A DNA stretch of 64,000 bases, from positions 62,001 to 126,000 of the forward strand of contig NZ_SMTK01000002.1 in NCBI RefSeq assembly GCF_004357995.1. The letters run 5' to 3'. Under the pieces are notes generated by a model that was not told the origin of the DNA, did no database searches, and saw nothing but the letters and a program-made list of their open reading frames with translations. Made by a program: the position numbers and the translations under genes. Below are positions 36,757 to 44,554 of this stretch, piece after piece. The stretch is from Arthrobacter crusticola (GTDB taxonomy: Bacteria; Actinomycetota; Actinomycetes; Actinomycetales; Micrococcaceae). Position 1 is the first letter of the stretch. Each line of letters starts with the position of its first letter.

Positions 36757-37299
36757 ATGGCAGGAAACCTTCTGGCTCGATCCGCCCACGACCTCGGCGC
36801 GGCCGCATGGTTCGGTGGAACCCTCATGGGTGCGGTAGGGCTGAACGGCGCCACCGGCAAAGCGAAGGACCCCCGCGAGCGCACACGCCTCTCGAGCCTC
36901 GGATGGGCGAAGTGGACCCCGGTGCAGATCGGCGCGTTCGTCGCGCACGCGGCCGGCGGCATTGGGCTGATCTACGGCAACAAGGGCCGCCTGGCCAAGC
37001 AGGAGGGCGTGGGGGCCAACACGGTGATCAAGAGCGTGGTCACGGTGGCCGGCATGGCACTTTCCCTCTACGCAGGCATGATGGGCAAGAAGGTCGCCGA
37101 GCTGGCCGAACAGGGTGGCGAAGGTGCGACTGAGCCGCGTCCCGGTGCCTCGGACGACCTCGCCAAGGCCCAGTCGAAGCTCAAGATGCTGCAGTGGGCG
37201 CTCCCCGTCGTCAGCGGTACGGTGGTGGTCCTGTCGGCCCACCAGGGCGAGATGCAGCGTCCCACCAACGTGCTCGACGGAATCTTCGGCAGGAAGTAG
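36757..37299 (+). CDS. Predicted membrane protein of unknown function
   Basis: The protein has 180 residues from an ATG with AAGGAG upstream. Four hydrophobic stretches are visible, at about residues 10-30, 55-75, 90-108 and 145-163. A Gly/Glu-rich cytosolic-looking loop (120-140) lies between the third and fourth. The start MAGNLLARSAHDLGAAAWFGG recalls small actinobacterial membrane proteins seen near stress genes. I do not recognise a characterised family. It diverges from the DUF3140 gene across 140 bp. Confidence 0.7.
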   Translation: MAGNLLARSAHDLGAAAWFGGTLMGAVGLNGATGKAKDPRERTRLSSLGWAKWTPVQIGAFVAHAAGGIGLIYGNKGRLAKQEGVGANTVIKSVVTVAGMALSLYAGMMGKKVAELAEQGGEGATEPRPGASDDLAKAQSKLKMLQWALPVVSGTVVVLSAHQGEMQRPTNVLDGIFGRK

Positions 37300-37333
37300 G
37301 CTCCCAGCGGCCCCGCAGCGGGCGCTGAGGACG

Positions 37334-37373
37334 AGGTGGCTCCCGGCGTATGGCGCGGGGAGCCACCTGCTGT
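37334..37373 (+). terminator. Intrinsic terminator after the membrane protein gene
   Basis: AGGTGGCTCCC (37334-37344) pairs with GGGAGCCACCT (37358-37368), followed by GCTGTTT. Confidence 0.75.
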
Positions 37374-37439
37374 TTAATCCTCCGGCGCGTTGGCCGCCCG
37401 CTGAGGGGAATGAAACCGGAGTCCCTGGAGTTGAGTCAT

Positions 37440-37455
37440 ATACATGCAAATGTAT
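37440..37455. promoter_or_regulatory. Inverted repeat upstream of the FMN reductase (possible operator)
   Basis: ATACAT-gcaa-ATGTAT sits 22 bp before the GTG in an A+T-rich island that stands out from the background. Palindromes of this size bind MarR/TetR-type regulators. No regulator gene is adjacent. Confidence 0.45.
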
Positions 37456-37477
37456 GTAATTCGAGGAGGGTTTTCCG

Positions 37478-38110
37478 GTGTCTACACCTTCAATTGTTGT
37501 CGTTTCGGCGGGGTTGGGCGTTCCTTCATCAAGCAGGATGCTTGCCGATCAGCTGGCGGAGTCGGCCGTTGAGGCCCTTGGTGCGGCCGGCGCCACAGCC
37601 GAGGTCGAAACAATCGAGCTCCGCGAGCTTGCCCTGGATATCGCCAACCATCTCGTCACGGGCTTCGCCCCGCCGGCTCTCGCCGCGGTCCAGGAGCGGC
37701 TGGCCGCGGCCGATGCGCTGATCGTCGTCAGCCCGGTGTTCTCAGGCTCTTACAGCGGGCTGCTCAAATCGTTCTTCGACGTCCTCGATCCCAAGGCCCT
37801 CGAGGGGATGCCTGTGCTGCTGGGCGCCACCGGCGGCAGTGCACGGCACTCATTGATGCTTGAGCACGCCCTGCGGCCGCTGTTCAGCTACCTGCGGGCC
37901 GTCGTCGTTCCCACCGCCGTCTACGCCGCACCGCAGGACTGGGGTGCCGGCAGCGGGGACGGCGCTCCGGGGCTTGAGCAGCGGTCGCGCCGGGCGGCGA
38001 AGGAACTGGTGGCACTGATCCTCGGCTCGGTCGGCCCCCGGCCGGCCCGGGCGCCCGAGGTGTCGGCGCCTTTCGAGGAGCTGCTGGCAAAGATCCAGGG
38101 CAACCGCTAG
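37478..38110 (+). CDS. NAD(P)H-dependent FMN reductase
   Basis: The protein has 210 residues from a GTG with GAGGAGGG upstream. The flavodoxin-like fold is shown by SIVVVSAGLGVPSSSRMLAD, VIVVSPVFSGSYSGLLKSFFD and PVLLGATGGSARHSL (FMN and dimer contacts). It resembles the FMN reductases that accompany LLM monooxygenases in actinobacteria (the CE1759-type group). Two LLM monooxygenases are in the window (14327 and 44555) and are likely to depend on such a reductase, but neither is adjacent. Confidence 0.82.
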   Translation: MSTPSIVVVSAGLGVPSSSRMLADQLAESAVEALGAAGATAEVETIELRELALDIANHLVTGFAPPALAAVQERLAAADALIVVSPVFSGSYSGLLKSFFDVLDPKALEGMPVLLGATGGSARHSLMLEHALRPLFSYLRAVVVPTAVYAAPQDWGAGSGDGAPGLEQRSRRAAKELVALILGSVGPRPARAPEVSAPFEELLAKIQGNR

Positions 38111-38128
38111 CCCCGGCCGCCCGCGGCG

Positions 38129-39262
38129 TCACTGCATGGTGAAGGCGCGGGCAATCCCTGAGGAGACGGCTGGCCGCGACAAAAGGTGCGCGAGGGCCGC
38201 GTTGCGCGCCGCCAGCACCCGGGGAGGCAGGGGCCGTCCGAGCGCCATGTTCAGGTGGGCCTTGCGCCGAGCCACGCCCGCGGCCCGGCGCCGGGTCCGG
38301 TTGAACCGGGCCAGCTGCTGCCCGACGTCGGTACCTTCGCGCAGGTGTGCCGTGACGAGCGGCACCAGGGCCTGGACGTCGAGCCAGCCCAGGTTCATCC
38401 CCTGGCCCCCGATGGGGCTGATTTCGTGGGCGGCATCCCCCACCAGCAGCACCCGGCCGGCGACAAGCCGCTCGGCCAGCCGGGAACGCACCTCGAAACT
38501 GCTGACCATGGTGTTCCCGGCCGGATCCACCGCCACGTTCGTCCGCTGCCCGATGAGGCGTGAAAGCAGGTGCGGGTCGGGCTCGGCGGGCGCACCCAGC
38601 CGCACCACCCAGCGGCGTACCCCGCCCGGCAGCGGGAACGACTCGACGATGCCTGCGGCTTCGAGGTAGAGCACGGCGGAGTCGCCGTCGCCGGTTCCGT
38701 CGGGGAAGTCGCCCATGAGGTAGCAGTCGGGGTAGGACCTGCCCGGAGCCCCGATGCCGGCATAGTCCCGCACGGCACTGCGCGCTCCGTCGGCGCCGAT
38801 GACACAGCGCGCCTCGAAAATGTCGGCGCCGCCGGGCGCCACGGCATGGACCTCTACCCGGTCGTCGCGCTCCGCGAGGCCGGTCACGGTGGTTCCGCGG
38901 CGCAGGGTGCCGGGATAACGCCCGGCCAGCCGGTCCTCAAGCACCTCCTCGGTCACGGCCTGCGGGACCGCCAGCACGTAGCCGTGCTCGCCGGGGAGGC
39001 CGGCAAAGGAGAGGCTCGCGACCTGCCGACCCGCGCTGCGGGCGATTCCCTCCGTGATCCGCACCCCCCGCGACTCAAGGGCCCCGGCCACGTCGCCCGC
39101 TTTCAGCGCCGCCAGGGCCGGCGGGTGGATGCCGATGGCCCGGGAATGCCCGCTGCGTGCGGTGCGCCTCTCAAGCGCGACGACGTCCAGGCCGGCCCGC
39201 CGCAGTTCAAGGGCGGCGTAGAGGCCCACGGGTCCGCCGCCGACCACCACCACGTCATGCAT
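38129..39262 (-). CDS. FAD-dependent hydroxylase of the type III polyketide operon
   Basis: The protein has 377 residues. It has the FAD dinucleotide loop VVGGGPVGLYAALELRRAG at the start, the GADGARS segment and VLLVGDAAHEISPIGGQG, the second FAD motif of PHBH/UbiH-type aromatic hydroxylases. As third gene of the operon after the polyketide synthase and methyltransferase (overlap of 8 nt), it probably oxidises the aromatic ring of the polyketide, as SrsC does for phenolic lipids in Streptomyces. Geranylgeranyl-reductase-like activity is an alternative. Confidence 0.85.
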   Translation of the reverse strand: MHDVVVVGGGPVGLYAALELRRAGLDVVALERRTARSGHSRAIGIHPPALAALKAGDVAGALESRGVRITEGIARSAGRQVASLSFAGLPGEHGYVLAVPQAVTEEVLEDRLAGRYPGTLRRGTTVTGLAERDDRVEVHAVAPGGADIFEARCVIGADGARSAVRDYAGIGAPGRSYPDCYLMGDFPDGTGDGDSAVLYLEAAGIVESFPLPGGVRRWVVRLGAPAEPDPHLLSRLIGQRTNVAVDPAGNTMVSSFEVRSRLAERLVAGRVLLVGDAAHEISPIGGQGMNLGWLDVQALVPLVTAHLREGTDVGQQLARFNRTRRRAAGVARRKAHLNMALGRPLPPRVLAARNAALAHLLSRPAVSSGIARAFTMQ

Positions 39263-39974
39263 CCGGGCCGGCCCGGAAGATGAGGAGGTTCCGGAAGGGG
39301 GCGGTGCTCTCCACGCTCCACCCGGGCCGGGGCTCGGCGGCCAGGACCGCCCGAAGCTCCGCCGGGGTATAGCTGCGCCGGATCGAGGTCAGCCCGTCCC
39401 GGCGGATGTACGAACCGCGCAGGGGCAGTGTCCCCACCGAGAAGAGACCGTAGCCGATCCTGCTGCGCGCAATGTCGCTGTGCACCGCGAGGCGCTCGGC
39501 GAGCCGGGTGCTGTCCCCGAGCAGGCCCGACAGGGCGCCGGGGTCGAGGTGGTGGAGCACATGGTTGGAGGTCACGATGGTGAACCTCCGGCCCTCCGCG
39601 ACGAGCTCCGAACTGAGCGCCCGGCGGAAGCTCAGCCCGGGGACCCCCGGCCTTGAGGTGGCATAGGCGTGGGCGCGCCCGTCCGGGTCAATAGCCGTAA
39701 TGGACAGGGCCAGCCCGTCCCGGCGGGCCCACCGGGCCAGCGCCCGGGGAACATCCCCGCCCCCCGAGCCGATATCGAGCAGCGTGTTTTCCCGGTCCGG
39801 GGAAAGCTGCGGGCGCACGAGCATCCGATAGGTGTGCCTCCAGCCGGCCACCGCAGCGTTGACCAGGCCGAACTGGGAGTAGGTGCGCTCAAGGGTGATC
39901 GGGTCGCAGTCGGGCTTGTCCATCTCCTCGACGGCTCCGGCGTCGCGCCGCAGGAGGAATCCGCCGGGGGTCAT
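39255..39974 (-). CDS. SAM-dependent methyltransferase of the type III polyketide operon
   Basis: The protein has 239 residues, class I fold, with LLDIGSGGGDVPRALARW (SAM loop), ITAIDPDGRAH (acidic ribose contact) and IVTSNHVLHHL (motif post IV). It overlaps the synthase stop by 4 nt. It is soluble, unlike the membrane-bound isoprenylcysteine-type methyltransferases (SrsB, BpsB) of comparable operons, so it probably methylates a phenolic oxygen by a different enzyme type. A substrate cannot be given. Confidence 0.85.
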   Translation of the reverse strand: MTPGGFLLRRDAGAVEEMDKPDCDPITLERTYSQFGLVNAAVAGWRHTYRMLVRPQLSPDRENTLLDIGSGGGDVPRALARWARRDGLALSITAIDPDGRAHAYATSRPGVPGLSFRRALSSELVAEGRRFTIVTSNHVLHHLDPGALSGLLGDSTRLAERLAVHSDIARSRIGYGLFSVGTLPLRGSYIRRDGLTSIRRSYTPAELRAVLAAEPRPGWSVESTAPFRNLLIFRAGPDA

Positions 39975-41098
39975 CCGATCTTCGTGAGGAGCGCGGTCTC
40001 CACGGTGAGGCCGGGCCCGAAGGCCATCGAGCAGACCCGTCCGTTGCCGCCGGAGGAGGGCTGGTCGAGGATGTTCTTCAACACGAACATCACCGTTGCG
40101 CTGCTCATATTGCCGTAGTTGCGCAGGATCTCCCGCGCCGGCGTCAGCTGGTCCGGAGTGAGGTCGAGCTTGGCCTCGACCTTGTCCAGGATGCTCCGGC
40201 CGCCCGGGTGGATCGCCCAGTGTTCGATGTCCGAGTAGGCCTTGCCCTCGAGGGAAATGTCGTGGGCCAGCAGGGGTTCGAGGGCCGAAACGATGTTTTC
40301 GTCGATGATGTGGGGCACATAGGTCCCAAGGACCATCTCGAAGCCTTCATCGCCGATGTTCCAGGCCATCGATTCCTCACCCACCGGCGTCAGGACCGTC
40401 TCGAAGTGGTCAAGGCTCAGGACGGGGCCGGTCAGCGGCAGCTCCCGCGCGGTGATGATGGCGGCCGCGGCGCCATCCGCGAAAAGGGAGGACCCGACGA
40501 TGGTGTCGGGGTTGTTCGAAGAGCGCACATGCAGGGAGCACAGCTCGGCGCTCACCACGAGGACCACGGCCTCGGGATCGGCCTCGCAGAAGGCCTTCGC
40601 CGCGCGCAGGGCGGGAAATGCCGCGTAGCAGCCCATGAAGCCGAGGTGGTACCGCTGGACGGCGGGGCTGAGGTCAAGGGCCCGCACCACCTTGTAGTCG
40701 GGGCCGGGATTGAAGAACCCCGTGCAGGACACGGTGACGACGTGGCTGACATCGGCCGCCTCGATGCCGTCCGCGGCCTCAAGTGCTCTGCGGCCGGCCT
40801 CGATGAAGAGCTTGCTTCCCTCCTCGGCGTACACCGCGTTGCGGGTCTTGGTGCTGGGGCTCAGGATCCGCATCTGCCGCGAATCGAAGAAGACCGGGTT
40901 CTCGGCATTGCTGTCGAGCGTCAGTTCCTTGACCGCCGTGTACCGGGTGTCGATGCCGGAGGAATCGAAGGCGGCTCCCACCAGGCGCGTGCCCAGCCGG
41001 GTCAGGTCGGGCTGGGCGGCGAACACGTCCCGCACCTGGGGCTGCACCATGACCGTCTCGGGTACGGCTGTTTCAAGGGACCTCAGCATCACTGTCAT
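39971..41098 (-). CDS. Type III polyketide synthase
   Basis: The protein has 375 residues of the chalcone synthase fold. The triad is complete: Cys125 (VSCTGFFNPGPDY), His297 (WAIHPGG) and Asn330 (NYGNMSSAT). GFMGCYAAFPALRAA and FADGAAAAII are typical of bacterial alkylresorcinol or pyrone synthases. It condenses malonyl-CoA onto an acyl-CoA starter and cyclises the product. It is the first gene of a compact three-gene operon with a methyltransferase and an FAD hydroxylase. Product class (alkylresorcinol, alkylpyrone or naphthol) cannot be told from sequence alone. Confidence 0.92.
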   Translation of the reverse strand: MTVMLRSLETAVPETVMVQPQVRDVFAAQPDLTRLGTRLVGAAFDSSGIDTRYTAVKELTLDSNAENPVFFDSRQMRILSPSTKTRNAVYAEEGSKLFIEAGRRALEAADGIEAADVSHVVTVSCTGFFNPGPDYKVVRALDLSPAVQRYHLGFMGCYAAFPALRAAKAFCEADPEAVVLVVSAELCSLHVRSSNNPDTIVGSSLFADGAAAAIITARELPLTGPVLSLDHFETVLTPVGEESMAWNIGDEGFEMVLGTYVPHIIDENIVSALEPLLAHDISLEGKAYSDIEHWAIHPGGRSILDKVEAKLDLTPDQLTPAREILRNYGNMSSATVMFVLKNILDQPSSGGNGRVCSMAFGPGLTVETALLTKIG

Positions 41099-41194
41099 AG
41101 TCCATTGTTAGGGGACTCACACGGAGAACACAATGACAGTAGGCTTAGTATTCCCGCCTCAGCAGGCAACGAACACACCGGTAAGGAGTGCAGT

Positions 41195-42094
41195 ATGTCG
41201 AACCCCAACGCGCATCCCCTCGAGCAGGATGACCCACGCGGGCCCAAGGAGGAGGTCTCGACCGACCTTCAAAACTACCCCGGCTTCACCGAGCAGATGG
41301 ATCCGCGGCCCGATCACGGTGAGGAGACCTACCGTGGCACCGGCAGGCTGGCCGGCCGCCGGGCCCTGATCACCGGCGGTGACTCGGGCATCGGGCGTGC
41401 CGTGGCGATCGCCTTCGCACGGGAGGGAGCCGACGTCGCCATCGGGTACCTTCCGGAGGAGGAAGAGGACGGCCGCAGCTGCATCGAACTCATCGAGGCC
41501 GAAGGCCGGAAGGCGCTCGCCCTGCCTGGGGACATCCGGGACGAGAACTATGCCCGGACCGCCGTGGAGCGCGTCGTCGCCGAGTTCGGCGGCCTTGACC
41601 TGCTGGTGAACAACGCCGGATTCCACATCGCCCAACCCGGCGGGATCGCCGACATCCCGACCGAGCAGCTGAAGCGGACCTTCGAGACGAACGTCTACGG
41701 GACCGTGTGGATGATCCAGGCGGCCCTGCCGCATCTCGGCGCCGGTGCCTCGATCATCAACACGACCTCCATCCAGGGCTACCACCCGTCCACCTCCCTG
41801 ATGGACTACGCAGCCACCAAGGCGGCGCTGAACAGCCTGACCTTCAGCCTGTCGGAACTGCTGGGCGAGCGGGGCATCCGGGTGAACGCCGTGGCCCCCG
41901 GTCCGGTCTGGACGCCGCTGCAGCCCGCGACAACGAACCAGGAGAAGCTGGAGAGCTTCGGCGAGGACACCCCCCTGGGGCGGATGGGCCAGCCGGGGGA
42001 GCTGGCCGGGGCCTTCGTGTTCCTCGCCTCGAATGACGCCCGGTACGTCTCCGGCGAAGTGCTCGGCGTCACCGGCGGGAATCACCTCGCGTAG
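41195..42094 (+). CDS. Short-chain dehydrogenase with N-terminal tail (general stress type)
   Basis: The protein has 299 residues from an ATG with AAGGAG upstream. The Rossmann loop is ALITGGDSGIGRAVA (about 57-71), NNAG is present, and the catalytic pair is Y-x3-K in DYAATKAAL with Ser in NTTSIQGY. The 50-residue lead (DLQNYPGFTEQMDPRPDHGE) marks the YghA/GsiB-neighbour group of SDRs often induced by stress. Substrate unknown. It diverges from the polyketide operon across about 96 bp. Confidence 0.87.
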   Translation: MSNPNAHPLEQDDPRGPKEEVSTDLQNYPGFTEQMDPRPDHGEETYRGTGRLAGRRALITGGDSGIGRAVAIAFAREGADVAIGYLPEEEEDGRSCIELIEAEGRKALALPGDIRDENYARTAVERVVAEFGGLDLLVNNAGFHIAQPGGIADIPTEQLKRTFETNVYGTVWMIQAALPHLGAGASIINTTSIQGYHPSTSLMDYAATKAALNSLTFSLSELLGERGIRVNAVAPGPVWTPLQPATTNQEKLESFGEDTPLGRMGQPGELAGAFVFLASNDARYVSGEVLGVTGGNHLA

Positions 42095-42172
42095 GGCGGG
42101 GCGAGGAGGGCGCCACCCGACGCCCGGCTAGGCTGGAGAGCACCCATCGCCAACCCCGCCGGAGGCACCCCC

Positions 42173-43183
42173 ATGGCATTCTTCCAGGGCCGCCGCGCCG
42201 CGGCCTCCGCCGCACTGCTGGCCGGTTCCCTCCTGCTGGCAGGGTGCGCCGCAACTCCCGGCGCGCCCGCCGGGGCGGGCGGAGGGGAGCCCCCGGCCAC
42301 CCCCGGAGCACACACATCGCCGTCTCCCGCCCCCGCCGCAACGAGCGCGACGGCGACTCCCTCGCCGTCACCCACGGCGCCCCGGCCGAAGGAACTGCCG
42401 CGCGGAGGGACTGAGCTGTTTCCGGCCTACCGCCTCGTGGGCTACAGCGGTCACCCGCTGTCGCCAGGGCTCGGACGGTTGGGGATCGGGAACCTGGACG
42501 AGCGCATCACCGAAATGGAGACCCAGGGCGCCGCCTTCGCGGCAGGGCGCAAGGTACTGCCCGTGCTTGAGCTGATCACCGTCGTGGTGCAGGCCGAGCC
42601 GGGCCCGGATGGAACCTACCGCACCCACACCCCGGATGAGACCATCCGGCAGTACCTCGAGGCGGCACGCCGCCACGACGGCATCCTGCTGCTGAACATC
42701 CAGCCCGGCCGCTCAAGCATGACCGAGGAGGTGAAGCGCCTCGAGAAGTGGCTGAAGGAACCCGACGTCGGCCCTGCCCTGGACCCGGAGTGGGACATCA
42801 CCGGAGAGCAGCTTCCCGGAGCCGTGTACGGCTCCACGGCGGGACAGGAGATCGAGGCCATCGCCGCGTGGCTGGACGGGCTCGTCGCCCGGGAGGCGCT
42901 GCCGCAGAAGGCCCTGGTCTTCCACCAGGTGGCCGTTGGCGTCGTCCCCAACGAAGCCGCTATCACTGAGCACCCCGGGGTGGAGGTGATCAAGAGTGCC
43001 GACGGTATCGGCAGCGCCGTCGACAAGACGGAGGCGTATGCCCTGCTCACCGCCGGGCTTCCGGCCAGCATCCGCCCAGGCTTCAAGCTGTTCTTTGAGG
43101 AGGACGCTGCGGTCGGACCGCTGATGACCCCGTCGGAGGTCCTCGCCCTGGTCCCGCAGCCGGAGTACATCCTCTACGAGTAG
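42173..43183 (+). CDS. Lipoprotein of unknown function
   Basis: The protein has 336 residues. Signal peptide with lipobox LLLAGC (Cys25), a Pro/Ser/Thr/Ala linker to about residue 72, then a globular domain with YRLVGYSGHPLSPGLGRLG, LPVLELITVVVQAEP, GILLLNIQPGRSS and HQVAVGVV. The alternating strand-helix pattern and the IQPGRS and ITTVV strands suggest a TIM-barrel-like surface enzyme. I do not recognise a named family. A TAGGCT -10 element lies about 40 bp before the start. Confidence 0.7.
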   Translation: MAFFQGRRAAASAALLAGSLLLAGCAATPGAPAGAGGGEPPATPGAHTSPSPAPAATSATATPSPSPTAPRPKELPRGGTELFPAYRLVGYSGHPLSPGLGRLGIGNLDERITEMETQGAAFAAGRKVLPVLELITVVVQAEPGPDGTYRTHTPDETIRQYLEAARRHDGILLLNIQPGRSSMTEEVKRLEKWLKEPDVGPALDPEWDITGEQLPGAVYGSTAGQEIEAIAAWLDGLVAREALPQKALVFHQVAVGVVPNEAAITEHPGVEVIKSADGIGSAVDKTEAYALLTAGLPASIRPGFKLFFEEDAAVGPLMTPSEVLALVPQPEYILYE

Positions 43184-43224
43184 CCGGCCCCGGGCCGGGC
43201 TCCTTCGACGCCTCGGCAGTCCCA

Positions 43225-43249
43225 CCCTGCCGGCACCCAGCCGGCAGGG
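43225..43249 (+). terminator. Hairpin between two lipoprotein genes
   Basis: CCCTGCCGG (43225-43233) pairs with CCGGCAGGG (43241-43249), loop CACCCAG. No T-run follows, so it is only a probable terminator. Confidence 0.5.
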
Positions 43250-43327
43250 CCCGGGCTCCGAATACCTTCCAGAGCACGGCCGCTCCTCCCGCGGGGGTGG
43301 CGGAGGCCCCGACCATGGAAGAGCGCT

Positions 43328-43975
43328 ATGACGATGAGAAAGACCCCGAGGCGGCTCGCTGGAGCCGCGGTCCTCCTGACGGTGCTCCTTGCAGGCTGCG
43401 GCGGGACCGAGGAAAATCCACTCGACGTCAATGCCGCCCGGGACGTGTCAACCGGTCCCGTCAAGGGCTCCCCGGCCGGGACGGTCAAGGGTGAAGACCC
43501 CCTGAATATCGGGGTGGACGGGGCGAAACTCTGTGGCGTGCAGCCGAAGGACAGCTTCCAGGAATACACGGTCATGCTTCACAACCCGACCCTTGAGGAG
43601 TTCACCTTCGGGGAGATCGCCTTGGGTGCTCCCGAGGGGCTGCGGATGATCTCGGCGGAAATCACGCCGGCCAACAAGGAAGGCCACGGCCACCACGGAG
43701 CGGAGGTCGACGCCGGCCACTCCGGACACGGGGCCTCAGCGGCGCCGACGACCGAACCGGCGGAACCGAGCACCTTCCTGGTGGAGCCGGTGCCCGCCGC
43801 CGGGTACCGCTTCACGCCCGACTCCCACATCAACATCGTCGTGGCGGTGGCACTCGAGGAGGGCGTGGACAACGGCACCGCGGAAAACATCCTCGTGCGG
43901 TTCGCCTCATCGGAACGCGACTACGAGGTGGCGCACAAGCTCGAGATCGAGATCGACCGGACGAGCTGCTCCTGA
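43328..43975 (+). CDS. His-rich lipoprotein
   Basis: The protein has 215 residues. Signal with VLLAGC (Cys24). The mature part begins GGTEENPLDVNAARDVS and holds a beta-sandwich-like segment (YTVMLHNPTLEEFTFGEIAL). A His-rich loop, GHGHHGAEVDAGHSGHG (about 118-134), has six His and could bind a metal such as copper or zinc. Cys residues in KLCGV and the very C-terminal SCS may form a disulfide. No family is recognised. The His patch suggests a role in metal handling, but the neighbours give no support. Confidence 0.65.
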   Translation: MTMRKTPRRLAGAAVLLTVLLAGCGGTEENPLDVNAARDVSTGPVKGSPAGTVKGEDPLNIGVDGAKLCGVQPKDSFQEYTVMLHNPTLEEFTFGEIALGAPEGLRMISAEITPANKEGHGHHGAEVDAGHSGHGASAAPTTEPAEPSTFLVEPVPAAGYRFTPDSHINIVVAVALEEGVDNGTAENILVRFASSERDYEVAHKLEIEIDRTSCS

Positions 43976-44020
43976 CCCGCTGCGCCGATCCCCGCGGGGA
44001 AGGTGTGCGGCCTGCCGCTC

Positions 44021-44458
44021 CTACTGGGCGTCGACGTGGCGACCGGGCAGCAGTTCGGTGATCAGCTGTTGAACCCTTCCCTTGATTTCGTCGCGGATCC
44101 GGCGGACCGTCGCCGCGTCGCGGCCCACCGGGTCCTCCACCGGCCAGTCCTCGTGCCGGACATGCGGGAACGTGGTTTCCTGGTCGGCGTACCCCATGGT
44201 GACGATGATGTCGGCGTTCATCACCGCCTCCTGCGTGAGCAGCCGGGGCACTTGGGAGGAGATGTCCACCCCCACCTCGGCCATCGCCTCGACCGCCTGG
44301 ACGTCCACACTGTCCGCAGGGTCGGGACCGCCCGAGCGCACATCCACCCGCCCCTGCGCGAAACGCGTGAGGAACGCGGCTGCCATCTGGGACCGCGCCG
44401 AGTTATGTGCGCAGACGAAAAGGACTGAGGGTTTGGGGGTGGCGGTGCTCCCTGTCAT
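44021..44458 (-). CDS. arsC: Low-molecular-weight phosphatase fold protein, probable arsenate reductase
   Basis: The protein has 145 residues. P-loop VCAHNSARS (C16-x5-R22) and EDPVGRD supply the catalytic acid. The spacing and the AHNSARS loop fit the ArsC (thioredoxin or mycothiol-coupled) branch rather than the tyrosine-phosphatase branch. Mycothiol-dependent ArsC1/ArsC2 is an alternative in this group. Upstream of the start is CGATATATCG (44485-44494), a perfect 10-bp palindrome that might be an ArsR operator. No arsR or arsenite pump is adjacent. Confidence 0.75.
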   Translation of the reverse strand: MTGSTATPKPSVLFVCAHNSARSQMAAAFLTRFAQGRVDVRSGGPDPADSVDVQAVEAMAEVGVDISSQVPRLLTQEAVMNADIIVTMGYADQETTFPHVRHEDWPVEDPVGRDAATVRRIRDEIKGRVQQLITELLPGRHVDAQ

Positions 44459-44554
44459 CGATACGGCCTTTGCTTGAGCTGATCCGATATATCGAAGTAA
44501 ACCAGCAGATCCGCCGTTGGCATACCCGCCGGCGCTTAGGTGCCCCGCCTCCGC

